Below, piece after piece: positions 16,333-23,538 of a stretch of 64,000 nucleotides of DNA. Origin of the DNA: Streptomyces vilmorinianum (lineage in GTDB: Bacteria; Actinomycetota; Actinomycetes; Streptomycetales; Streptomycetaceae). Position 1 is the stretch's first letter. Each line of letters starts with the position of its first letter. The notes below the pieces were generated by a model. It had not been told where the DNA came from. It searched no databases and worked only from the letters and a program-made list of their open reading frames with translations. A program made the position numbers and the translations under genes. The stretch spans positions 6,528,001 to 6,592,000 of the forward strand of contig NZ_CP040244.1 of NCBI RefSeq assembly GCF_005517195.1. The letters are read 5' to 3'.

Positions 16333-16599
16333 TCAGCCGCCGAGCGGGAGACCGCCGAGCAGCGGCGCGCTCTCACCGGCCTTGTTCAGCTGGTTCGCGG
16401 TGTCCTGCACGGTCTTGACCACGGAGCCGTCCGTGGTGCTGCTCAGCGCGTCCGTCTTCAGCCCCTGGCTGGTGAGTGCCCCGAGACCACCGTTCAGGCT
16501 GGAGGGGGTCGCCATCGGCTCGGCTGCCATGGCGGGCGCCGCGGCACCCAGGGCCATCACAGAACCGGCGACGACCGCGGCAACCTTGGTGGGCTTCAT
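16333..16599 (-). CDS. small secreted protein with chaplin-type signal peptide
   Basis: 88 residues from ATG 16599, with GAAGGAC ten bases upstream. The signal peptide (KVAAVVAGSVMALGAAAPAM) is nearly the same as that of the chaplin at 34048-34281, but the mature part has no chaplin domain. It is a short Ser/Gly/Leu-rich sequence with SLNGGLGALTSQGLKTDAL and ends in PLLGGLPLGG. No cysteines and no sorting signal. It is one of a family of tiny Streptomyces exported proteins of unknown role. The hydrophobic Gly-Leu tail and the neighbourhood suggest surface deposition. An inverted repeat (GCAAGC, 5 bases, GCTTGC, 16632-16648) lies in its leader. Confidence 0.75.
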   Translation of the reverse strand: MKPTKVAAVVAGSVMALGAAAPAMAAEPMATPSSLNGGLGALTSQGLKTDALSSTTDGSVVKTVQDTANQLNKAGESAPLLGGLPLGG

Positions 16600-16789
16600 A
16601 GGAGAGAGTCCTTCCTCTATCGCTTCGTTTTGCAAGCAAGTCGCTTGCCCTGCAGGCCTCTTGAGCGATTCCTGCACGTCGTTCCACTTTCTGTAACGAG
16701 GCGTGCGCTCCCCGGAAACTCCGGGAGGAAGGATTTCTCGATACTGCACCCGAATGACGTGAGCCGGTCCTATTTGCCGATCGAATGCG

Positions 16790-16834
16790 CGCGCGCCGTG
16801 CCGCCCGACGGAGAGCTGGGCGGCACGGCGCGCG
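16790..16834 (-). terminator. terminator, 17-bp perfect stem
   Basis: CGCGCGCCGTGCCGCCC (16790-16806) pairs perfectly with 16818-16834 around an 11-base loop, just after the stop of the PAVEA-repeat gene. Confidence 0.85.
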
Positions 16835-16848
16835 TGGCGGTACTGCGG

Positions 16849-17646
16849 CTACCTGACGGGCAGCGGCGGCTTCACCGGCAGTTCGACAGGCGCCTCGACC
16901 GGCAGGTCGGGCTTCGGGAGCGCCGGCAGGGCGGGCAGCCCCGCGAGGTCCGGCGCGGGCAGGCCGCTGCCGAGCACGGTCGCCACGACCATGTTGACCA
17001 GCGAGGTCAGGGTCGCGGTGACCTGCGGCACGACACCGGCCGCATCGCCGGAGGTGACCGCCGCGAGGAGACCCGCGACCGCCTTCTCGACGGTGGCCAG
17101 GGCGTCGCCCACGAGATCGGCGGGCGCCGCCTTGCCGACGGCGGACTTGGCACCGGCCGCGGCCGGGGCCGACACCGGGAGCGCCGGAGCCTCCACGGCG
17201 GGAGCCTCGACGGCCGGCGCCTGGACAGCGGGCGCCTCGACGGCCGGGGCCTCCACGGCGGGCGCTTCGACCGCGGGCGCCTCGACGGCCGGCGCCTCGA
17301 CGGCCGGGGTCTCGGGGGCCGGCACCGGAGCGGCGCCCTTCGCGGCGTCGATCGCCGAGGTGATCTTCGCCTTGAGCGCTTCGACGTCCGCGGCGGGGAG
17401 CTGACCGTCGTCGGCCTTGAGCGCGGCGGCGAGGAGTTCGGTGACGGGATCGAGCACCGAGCCCAGCTTCCCGAGGGCCTCGGCCTGGGCGAGGAGCGCC
17501 GTGGCGTCGGGGAGGGGAGCTCGCGCGGTCACGGAGGCCGCGCGGGACGGTTCGTGTACGTCGGCGACGGCGGGTGCGGCCGTACCGAAGGTGATGGCGG
17601 CGGATATCGCCAGGACAGTGAGGCGGCTTGAGGCCAGGGGACGCAT
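16849..17646 (-). CDS. secreted protein with PAVEA pentapeptide repeats
   Basis: 265 residues from ATG 17646 with AAGGAA upstream. Signal peptide 1-29 (GTAAPAVADV). The mature protein has three parts. An N-terminal helical section (about 45-105) contains LLAQAEALGKLG and ITSAIDAAKG. A central run (about 114-155) has eight PAVEA/PAVQA units, encoded at 17182-17307. A C-terminal helical part ends in a Pro-rich tail (PALPALPKPDLPVEAPVELP). The repeats should form an extended acidic linker. There is no sorting motif or cysteine, so it is probably a secreted matrix or sheath component. I do not recognise the family. Confidence 0.8.
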   Translation of the reverse strand: MRPLASSRLTVLAISAAITFGTAAPAVADVHEPSRAASVTARAPLPDATALLAQAEALGKLGSVLDPVTELLAAALKADDGQLPAADVEALKAKITSAIDAAKGAAPVPAPETPAVEAPAVEAPAVEAPAVEAPAVEAPAVQAPAVEAPAVEAPALPVSAPAAAGAKSAVGKAAPADLVGDALATVEKAVAGLLAAVTSGDAAGVVPQVTATLTSLVNMVVATVLGSGLPAPDLAGLPALPALPKPDLPVEAPVELPVKPPLPVR

Positions 17647-17835
17647 GAATGTTCCTTTTCCGGATGCGTCGGACAACTTCTCCGCCACCGTGCCTGCGGG
17701 AATAGCGCTCCGCAACGGGAGGGCTACGGAGAGCCATCCCACCGTTCGAGTGAATCCACCGCTCTGACCTGCTCCTCCGAGGGGCGTACGCCGTTGCACC
17801 GAACGGCGCACATGGGTGCGTCCGAACGAGCGGAA

Positions 17836-17875
17836 GGCCGGCGCGCCGCACCCTGGACGGGGCGGCGCGCCGGCC
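17836..17875 (-). terminator. terminator after chaplin gene, 14-bp stem
   Basis: GGCCGGCGCGCCGC (17836-17849) pairs perfectly with GCGGCGCGCCGGCC (17862-17875). Confidence 0.8.
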
Positions 17876-17904
17876 TCGGAAGGACCACGATCCGGCGTGC
17901 GAGA

Positions 17905-18144
17905 TCAGACGTTGGCGCAGCTGTTGCCGAAGGTCGGGTTCAGGGCGCCGATCACGTTCACGGTGTTGCCGCAGACGTTGACGGGCACGTGGACCGGGAC
18001 CTGGACGAGGTTGCCGGACAGGACGCCGGGGGAGTGCACGGCCGCACCCTCGGCGAGCGAGTCGGCCGCGGCGACACCGGTGGCACCCGCGACGGATGCG
18101 GCGACACCCACGGACAGGACTACGGCCTTCGCGATACGGGACAT
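17905..18144 (-). CDS. short chaplin
   Basis: 79 residues from ATG 18144 with GAGGAG upstream. Signal peptide about 1-28 (ATGVAAADS), then a single complete chaplin domain (VHSPGVLSGNLVQVPVHVPV, NVCGNTVNVIGALNPTFGNS, CANV) ending right after the second cysteine block. This is the standard architecture of short chaplins, which assemble into surface-active amyloid on aerial hyphae and spores. The signal sequence (MSRIAKA) matches that of the chaplin at 13708-13974, suggesting duplication. A weaker BldN-like promoter lies at 18221-18248. Confidence 0.95.
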   Translation of the reverse strand: MSRIAKAVVLSVGVAASVAGATGVAAADSLAEGAAVHSPGVLSGNLVQVPVHVPVNVCGNTVNVIGALNPTFGNSCANV

Positions 18145-18220
18145 GGAGAAGCGCTCCTCGATCGATTGCAGACGACTCAGACCAGACGGTCGGCGCGGAC
18201 GGTTTCGTCCGGCTCCCTCA

Positions 18221-18248
18221 ACAACGCGGCTCCATTTCATCGGTTGCT
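18221..18248 (-). promoter_or_regulatory. possible sigma-BldN-like promoter of chaplin gene
   Basis: Minus strand: AGCAAC (18248-18243), 16 bases, CGTTGT (18226-18221). It has two mismatches in -35 and one in -10, so it is the weakest of the set. Confidence 0.35.
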
Positions 18249-18372
18249 CTCCCGAACGGGTGACGTTCAACCGATCTTTGGGCCATAGGAGGGCCGTTTG
18301 GGCGACTGAGCCGGGATTGGCGCAACACGCACAACGAGGAACCTGCCGAACGGATACGGGAGTTAGCGTTTG

Positions 18373-18428
18373 TGAGCATCTAATGCTTACTATCGCCCGG
18401 CGTTGGGGTTATAACGTTCCCGAACGTT
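18373..18428 (+). promoter_or_regulatory. two inverted repeats upstream of the secreted-protein gene
   Basis: GTGAGCAT-CTA-ATGCTTAC (18373-18390, 7 of 8 pairs) overlaps a possible -10 TACTAT (18388-18393). AACGTTCC-CGAACGTT (18413-18428, 7 of 8 pairs) follows downstream. The region is locally AT-rich. Together they look like a regulated promoter for the gene at 18536. Confidence 0.4.
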
Positions 18429-18535
18429 GCTTCCGGTCCAGCCGCGCGTTCATCCTTTTCGCACGGCCGACAGCTTCCTCTCTCCCGGTCTTCACGGGTG
18501 TTCCTTTGCTTCTCTCATCAAAGCGGAGAACCTGT

Positions 18536-19612
18536 ATGCGGAATTCAGCGGTTCATGCTGTGCGCCGCGGCCTGTTGTGCGCCCTGTCGTGTGCGGCTCT
18601 GTCCGCCGCGCTGCCGGCCGCCTCCGCCGCCGCGCCCCAGCCCAAGGAAACCCCCCGCGTCCCCTTCGCGCAGCGGTACCACGCGGTGCAGCACGGCGGG
18701 ATCGTCCGCGCCGCCAACACCTCGGCCACGGCCGCCGCGGACGCCACGGACGTCAAGGGCGCGGGGACGCGCAACGACGACGCCGCCATCGGGTACGTCG
18801 ACGTCGACACCGACCCGAACACGTACAACTCCAGCAGCGCCGAGGTACCGATCCCCGAAGGCTCCCGGGTCACCTACGCCCGGCTCTACTGGGGCGGCAA
18901 CCTGCGGGTCGGCGAGCAGAAGCCGCCCAAGGACAACGGCCGGGTCCTCGTCGCCGAACCGGGGGGCCAGTACAAGGCGGTTCTGGCGGACTCCACGATC
19001 GGCCACCGCACGGCGGACGGCGCCGACGCCTTCCAGGCGTCCGCGGACGTCACCGAACTCGTCCGCTCGGCCGGGTCCGGACTGTGGACCGTCGCCCAGG
19101 TCAATGTGGCGATGGGCAGTTCGGCGGTCGGCGGCTGGGGCGGCTGGACGCTCGTCGTCGCGTACGAGAACGCCGAGGAGCCGCTGCGCACGCTGACGCT
19201 CTGGGACGGCTTCGAAACCCTGGACCCGCGCACCGGAACGATGCGGGTCCCGCTCAGCGACACCGCTATTGCGAAGGGCTCCGCCGGACAACTCGGCATG
19301 GTCGCCTATGACGGTGACCGGGGCACTTCCGGGGATTACCTCGCGGTGGAAACGGGACGCTCGAAGAGCGTCCTGCTCTCCGATTCCGCCAATTCCGCGG
19401 ACGACGTGATGAACTCCAGCATCACCGATTTCGGAGCCGGTCGGATCGAACGACTTCCCGCTCATCAGAACACCCTGGGGTACGACTCCGACGTCTTCGA
19501 TCTGGGGGGTGCGCTGCGCCATGGAGCCGACCGTTTCCACGTCCGCTTCGGTACCCGGCAGGACACCGTCTGGCTCGGGGCGCTCTTCCTCCAGGCGGAC
19601 GTCCGGCGCTGA
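18536..19612 (+). CDS. secreted DUF3344-like beta-rich protein
   Basis: 358 residues from ATG 18536. The signal peptide (about 1-33, LPAASAAA) begins after a basic MRNSAVHAVRRG; upstream in-frame ATGs would spoil it. The mature part is a compact beta-rich fold with VTYARLYWGGNL, GGWGGWTLVVAYEN, LWDGFETLDP and SSITDFGAGR blocks. I associate these with the DUF3344-type domain found at the start of large secreted Streptomyces/archaeal surface proteins. Here the domain stands alone, without downstream repeats or an anchor. It heads the exopolysaccharide cluster: the GT4 GTG lies one base after its stop, so co-transcription is likely. It may bind or organise the polymer; that is inference. Confidence 0.72.
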   Translation: MRNSAVHAVRRGLLCALSCAALSAALPAASAAAPQPKETPRVPFAQRYHAVQHGGIVRAANTSATAAADATDVKGAGTRNDDAAIGYVDVDTDPNTYNSSSAEVPIPEGSRVTYARLYWGGNLRVGEQKPPKDNGRVLVAEPGGQYKAVLADSTIGHRTADGADAFQASADVTELVRSAGSGLWTVAQVNVAMGSSAVGGWGGWTLVVAYENAEEPLRTLTLWDGFETLDPRTGTMRVPLSDTAIAKGSAGQLGMVAYDGDRGTSGDYLAVETGRSKSVLLSDSANSADDVMNSSITDFGAGRIERLPAHQNTLGYDSDVFDLGGALRHGADRFHVRFGTRQDTVWLGALFLQADVRR

Positions 19613-19613
19613 C

Positions 19614-20768
19614 GTGCTGTCCCCACGAGAATCACATTCCTCCTCCTTCGCCGTTCTGCACGCGGTCCAGCCCGGTGACGGCGGGGTCGCCCGGGTCGTC
19701 GTCGACCTGGTCCGCGCCCAGCTCGGCGCGGGGATGCGGGTAGCCGTCGCCTGCCCGCCCGGCACCCCGCTCGCCGCGGCGGTCCAGGCCGAGGGCGCCG
19801 GCCTGTTCGCGTGGCGGGCCGGGCGCGACCCCGGCCCGCGGCTGGTCCGGGAGACCCGCGACCTCGCACGGCTGATCCGTACGGTCCGTCCCGCCCTGGT
19901 CCACGCGCACAGCGCCAAGGCCGGGCTGTGCGCCCGACTGGCCCTGCGCGGGCGGATTCCGACGGTGTATCAGCCGCACGCCTGGTCCTTCGAGGCGGTC
20001 GACGGAACGGTCGGCGCGCTGGCCCGGCGCTGGGAGCGCTGGGCGGCGCGCTGGACGCGGCGGATCGTCTGCGTCAGCGAGGCCGAGCGGCGCACCGGTG
20101 AGGAGGCGGGCGTTCGGGCGTCCTGGTCCGTCATCCACAACGGCGTGGACGTGTCGCGGTTCACCACCGAGACCGCGGAGAACACCGCTCACGTCGCGAC
20201 CGACGACGGGCCGACCGTCGTCTGTGTCGGACGGCTCTGCCGCCAGAAGGGGCAGGACGTCCTGCTGGCCGCCTGGCCCGCCGTCCTCGCGCAGGTCCCC
20301 ACGGCCCGGCTCGTCCTGGTCGGCGACGGCCCGGACGGTCCGCGGCTGCGGGCCGCCGCCCCGCCGTCGGTGCGGTTCACCGGCGCCGTCGACGACACCG
20401 CGCCCTGGTACCGGGCGGCCGATCTGGTCGTTCTGCCCTCCCGTTGGGAGGGCATGGCGCTCGCGCCCCTGGAGGCCATGGCGAGCGGCCGGCCGGTGGT
20501 GGTCAGCGATGTGGACGGGGCGCGCGAGAGCCTGCCGCCCGGCCACGAACCCCTGTGCCTGGTCCCGCCCGAGGACCCGGCCGCCCTCGCCGCCGCCGTC
20601 GGCCGCCTTCTCGGCCGGCCGGAGCTGCGGCGATCCCTGGGCCATGAGGCCCACGACCACGTACTCAGCAGATTCGATGTGCGGCGCACCGGCGCGGCCG
20701 TCGCGGACGTGTACCGCGAGCTGGCCGGAGTGCGGTGCACCGAGCACAGAGAGCCGATTTCGCCGTGA
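19614..20768 (+). CDS. GT4-family glycosyltransferase
   Basis: 384 residues from GTG 19614. It has the GT-B fold with an N-terminal acceptor part (LHAVQPGDGGVARVVVDLV; VHAHSAKAGLCARL) and the C-terminal GT4 donor part: SVIHNGVDVSRF, CVGRLCRQKGQDVLLAAW, and the E-x7-E-type loop PSRWEGMALAPLEAMASGRP. Retaining enzymes of this family add hexoses to lipid-linked sugars on the cytosolic face. The stop codon overlaps the GTG of the sugar-phosphate transferase, consistent with stepwise repeat-unit assembly. The ribosome site is weak, suggesting coupling to the preceding gene. Confidence 0.87.
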   Translation: MLSPRESHSSSFAVLHAVQPGDGGVARVVVDLVRAQLGAGMRVAVACPPGTPLAAAVQAEGAGLFAWRAGRDPGPRLVRETRDLARLIRTVRPALVHAHSAKAGLCARLALRGRIPTVYQPHAWSFEAVDGTVGALARRWERWAARWTRRIVCVSEAERRTGEEAGVRASWSVIHNGVDVSRFTTETAENTAHVATDDGPTVVCVGRLCRQKGQDVLLAAWPAVLAQVPTARLVLVGDGPDGPRLRAAAPPSVRFTGAVDDTAPWYRAADLVVLPSRWEGMALAPLEAMASGRPVVVSDVDGARESLPPGHEPLCLVPPEDPAALAAAVGRLLGRPELRRSLGHEAHDHVLSRFDVRRTGAAVADVYRELAGVRCTEHREPISP

Positions 20769-22222
20769 CTACGGAAAGCACCAGCGTTCCTCCTTCACCG
20801 GGCCCCTGGCCCTCGGCGGTCCAGGGCCCTGTCCCCGGACTCGCCTCCCTCGCACCGCAGCGCGGTGCGCCGGACCGGCTGGCGCTGCCACCGCGCCGCC
20901 GCGCGCGGCCGCGGCTCGCCGCCGTACCGCTGATCGCGGCCGACGCACTGGCCGTGCTGCTCGCCGCCGCGCTGCTGCCCGAGCCGCAGCACGAGATCCG
21001 GCTGCTCCTGATGGTCGCCGCGTGCGTCCTCGTCCTCAACGGGTACGCGGGTCTCCACCGGTCCGGTGCCCTCACCTCCGTACTGGACGAGCTGCCCGCG
21101 CTCGCCGCCCGCGCCGGGGTCGCCTGGTGTGTCGCGGCGGCCGTCGTCGCCGCGTACACGCCCGGCCTGGCGATCGGCCCGGTCGCGCTCTGCTCCGCGT
21201 ACGGCGTGCATGTCGCCGCCGTGTGCCTGGGCCGCGGCGCGGTGCAGGCCCGCAGGCGCCGTACGGCGCGGGCGCATCCGCGCTCGGCGCTGGTCGTCGG
21301 CGGGCTCGCCGCGGCGCGCCGGTTCGCGGCCGCGGCGGCGCAGCACCCGGAGTACGGCATCCGGCCGGTCGGGATCGTCGGTGCGCGGCCGGACGGCGGA
21401 ACGCCGCAGCCGGCCGGGGAGCCCGGCCTTCCGGTCCTCACCACCACGGAGGAGATCCACCGGGCGGTCATCCAGAACACCGTGCGCGACGCGGTGTTCC
21501 TGACCGACGACAGCGGCCTGCTGACGCTCTTTCAGCACTACGGCTGCACGACCTGGCGCGTGGGCGGCCGCTCGCGGGACGGGGCGATGGGCGACCACCT
21601 GTGGGGGTACGCCTGCCGGCGTGTCGTCCCGCTGGGCGAGCGGCGCGGGCTGACCGCGAAGCGCGCGCTCGACGTGGTCCTGGCCGGTCCCGCGCTCGCC
21701 CTCGCGCTGCCCGTCCTGCTGCTGTGCGCGCTGGCGGTGCGGCTCGCCGACGGGCCCGGGGTGCTCTTCCGCCAGGAGCGGGTGGGGCAGAACGGGCGTC
21801 TGTTCACGCTGCTGAAGTTCCGTACGCTGCGCCCGGCCGACGAGACCGAGTCGGCGACGCGGTGGAGCGTGGCCAACGACCGGCGGATGAGCGCGGTCGG
21901 CGGCTTTCTGCGGCGGAGCTCGCTGGACGAGCTGCCGCAGCTGTGGAACGTGCTGCGCGGGGACATGAGCCTGGTCGGGCCGCGGCCCGAACGGCCGTAC
22001 TTCGTCGCCCAGTTCAGCAGGATCCACGCCGGGTACGCGGACCGCCACCGGATGCCGGTCGGGCTCACCGGCCTGGCGCAGGTGCACGGGCTGCGCGGCG
22101 ACACCTCCATCGAGGATCGCTGCCGCTTCGACAACCACTACATCGACCACTGGTCGCTCTGGCAGGACGTCCGCATTCTGTTGCGGACCGCGGCGGGCCT
22201 GGTCCGACCGGCGGGAAGCTGA
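20765..22222 (+). CDS. polyprenyl-phosphate sugar-1-phosphate transferase (priming enzyme)
   Basis: 485 residues from GTG 20765 (GTGA overlap). The N-terminal half carries four TM helices (about 45-150) and a CoA-binding-like Rossmann region (SALVVGGLAAARRFAAAAAQ). The C-terminal half is a Bac_transf domain: KRALDVVLAGPALALALPVL TM, VLFRQERVGQNG, FTLLKFRTL, SLDELPQLWNVLRGDMSLVG and PRPERP. Such WbaP/CpsE-type enzymes start repeat-unit synthesis by placing a sugar phosphate on undecaprenyl phosphate. This makes the cluster a self-contained Wzx/Wzy-like pathway. The sugar donor cannot be read from sequence. Confidence 0.92.
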   Translation: MTTESTSVPPSPGPWPSAVQGPVPGLASLAPQRGAPDRLALPPRRRARPRLAAVPLIAADALAVLLAAALLPEPQHEIRLLLMVAACVLVLNGYAGLHRSGALTSVLDELPALAARAGVAWCVAAAVVAAYTPGLAIGPVALCSAYGVHVAAVCLGRGAVQARRRRTARAHPRSALVVGGLAAARRFAAAAAQHPEYGIRPVGIVGARPDGGTPQPAGEPGLPVLTTTEEIHRAVIQNTVRDAVFLTDDSGLLTLFQHYGCTTWRVGGRSRDGAMGDHLWGYACRRVVPLGERRGLTAKRALDVVLAGPALALALPVLLLCALAVRLADGPGVLFRQERVGQNGRLFTLLKFRTLRPADETESATRWSVANDRRMSAVGGFLRRSSLDELPQLWNVLRGDMSLVGPRPERPYFVAQFSRIHAGYADRHRMPVGLTGLAQVHGLRGDTSIEDRCRFDNHYIDHWSLWQDVRILLRTAAGLVRPAGS

Positions 22223-23538
22223 TGACGACGACGACGGCGGTGGCGGTACCCGCGATCCGTCCCGAGGTGCGCGCCTGGGCCCGTCGGGCCGGCGCGCTCT
22301 CTCCGGTGCTCGCGGTGATCGCGCTGCTGCTCGTCCCGTCCGCCGGCGGCGCGGAGGGCGGCACCGGGGGGACGGGGACGATCGCGGACGCGGCCTCCGG
22401 GCTGCTCGTGCTGATCTGTCTGGTGCGGGTGCTGCGCAGCGGGGCCCGGCCGTTGACCCGTGCGGCCGCGGTCGTGCTCGGTCTGCCGGTGCTCGGGATC
22501 TGCGTCGCGGCGATCACCTCGAACGATCCGGCGGCGAGCCTGCCGGGTGTCGCCCGCTACGTACAGATCTTCGTGCTCGTCCCGGCGGCCGTGCTGCTCG
22601 TGATCCGCGACCGGCGGGACTTCGCGGTGGTGGCCTGGGCGCTGGTCGCTCTCGCGCTGGTGCAGGGCGCGGTCGGGGTCGTGCAGTACCTGACCGGGAC
22701 CGGCGCGTCGTACATGGGCGAGGACATCCGGGCGGTGGGGACGTTCGGGCCGACCGATGTGATGGGGATGGCGACGGTCGTCTCGTACGGTCTGGTCGTC
22801 GTCACCGGGATCGCGCTGGGCAGCGGCCGCGGCCGGACGCGGACGGCGGCGCTGGTCTGCGCCGGTCTGCTGTTCCTGCCGCTGGTGCTCTCCTTCAGCC
22901 GGGGCGCGTGGATCGCGACGGTCCTCGCGATCGCGATCCAGCTCGTGCTCTCCGGGCTGCGGCGGGCGGCGCGGGTGGCGCTCGTGGTGGGCGCGCTGGC
23001 GGTGGTCCTGGTCGGCGGGTTCGGTGTCGGCTCGGCGATGGTGAAGGAGCGGGTCACCAGCATCACGCAGGTGGCGGGCGCGCCGGACCAGTCGGTGACG
23101 GACCGGTACACGATGTGGGCGGCCGCCGGGCGGATGTGGCGCTCGGATCCGCTGACGGGGGTGGGGCTGAAGGGCTTCCCTGCGTACCGCGACTCGAACG
23201 CCTCGCTCGCGCTGTCGTCCGGCAGCGACACGGCGGGCGCGGGCGCGGCGTTCCAGCGCCAGCCGCTGCTCTCCCCGCACAACATGTACCTGCTCGTGCT
23301 CAGCGAGCAGGGCCTGGTGGGCCTCCTCGCGCTCGCGGGCAGCTGGGCGGCGCTGCTGGCCGGGGCGCTGCGGGGGCGGGCGCGGGGCGCGGACTGCGCG
23401 CTGGTCGCGATCGGGCTGCTGTCGTGGCAGCTCATCGACTTCTTCTACGCGGACATCGGCGGCCCTTCGACGGTCCTGATGTCGGTCGTGCTCGGCCTCG
23501 CGGCCTGGTGGTCGCTGGCAGGGGTGAAACGTGCGTGA
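22222..23538 (+). CDS. O-antigen ligase / polymerase (Wzy-like) membrane protein
   Basis: 438 residues from ATG 22222 overlapping the previous stop (TGATG). About ten to eleven TM segments are visible, with the Wzy_C family marks FSRGAW after a central TM and the large extracytoplasmic loop containing GVGLKGFPAYRD and LLSPHNMYLLVLSEQGLVGL. Members polymerise or ligate lipid-linked oligosaccharides outside the membrane. Directly between the priming transferase and the flippase, it is most simply the polymerase of the cluster. The last codons overlap the GTG of the flippase gene. Confidence 0.87.
   Translation: MTTTTAVAVPAIRPEVRAWARRAGALSPVLAVIALLLVPSAGGAEGGTGGTGTIADAASGLLVLICLVRVLRSGARPLTRAAAVVLGLPVLGICVAAITSNDPAASLPGVARYVQIFVLVPAAVLLVIRDRRDFAVVAWALVALALVQGAVGVVQYLTGTGASYMGEDIRAVGTFGPTDVMGMATVVSYGLVVVTGIALGSGRGRTRTAALVCAGLLFLPLVLSFSRGAWIATVLAIAIQLVLSGLRRAARVALVVGALAVVLVGGFGVGSAMVKERVTSITQVAGAPDQSVTDRYTMWAAAGRMWRSDPLTGVGLKGFPAYRDSNASLALSSGSDTAGAGAAFQRQPLLSPHNMYLLVLSEQGLVGLLALAGSWAALLAGALRGRARGADCALVAIGLLSWQLIDFFYADIGGPSTVLMSVVLGLAAWWSLAGVKRA

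Larger units (their letters stand above)
18145..18535. other. 391-bp divergent intergenic region
   Basis: No gene seen. It holds the divergent promoters for the chaplin (minus) and the secreted protein (plus), including the BldN-like boxes and two inverted repeats, and is less GC-rich than its surroundings. Confidence 0.6.

Noticed and set aside
20098..22221. N-terminal extension of the polymerase gene through the sugar-transferase gene
   Set aside because: It is Arg/Pro-rich out-of-frame translation; the true start is the coupled ATG at 22222.
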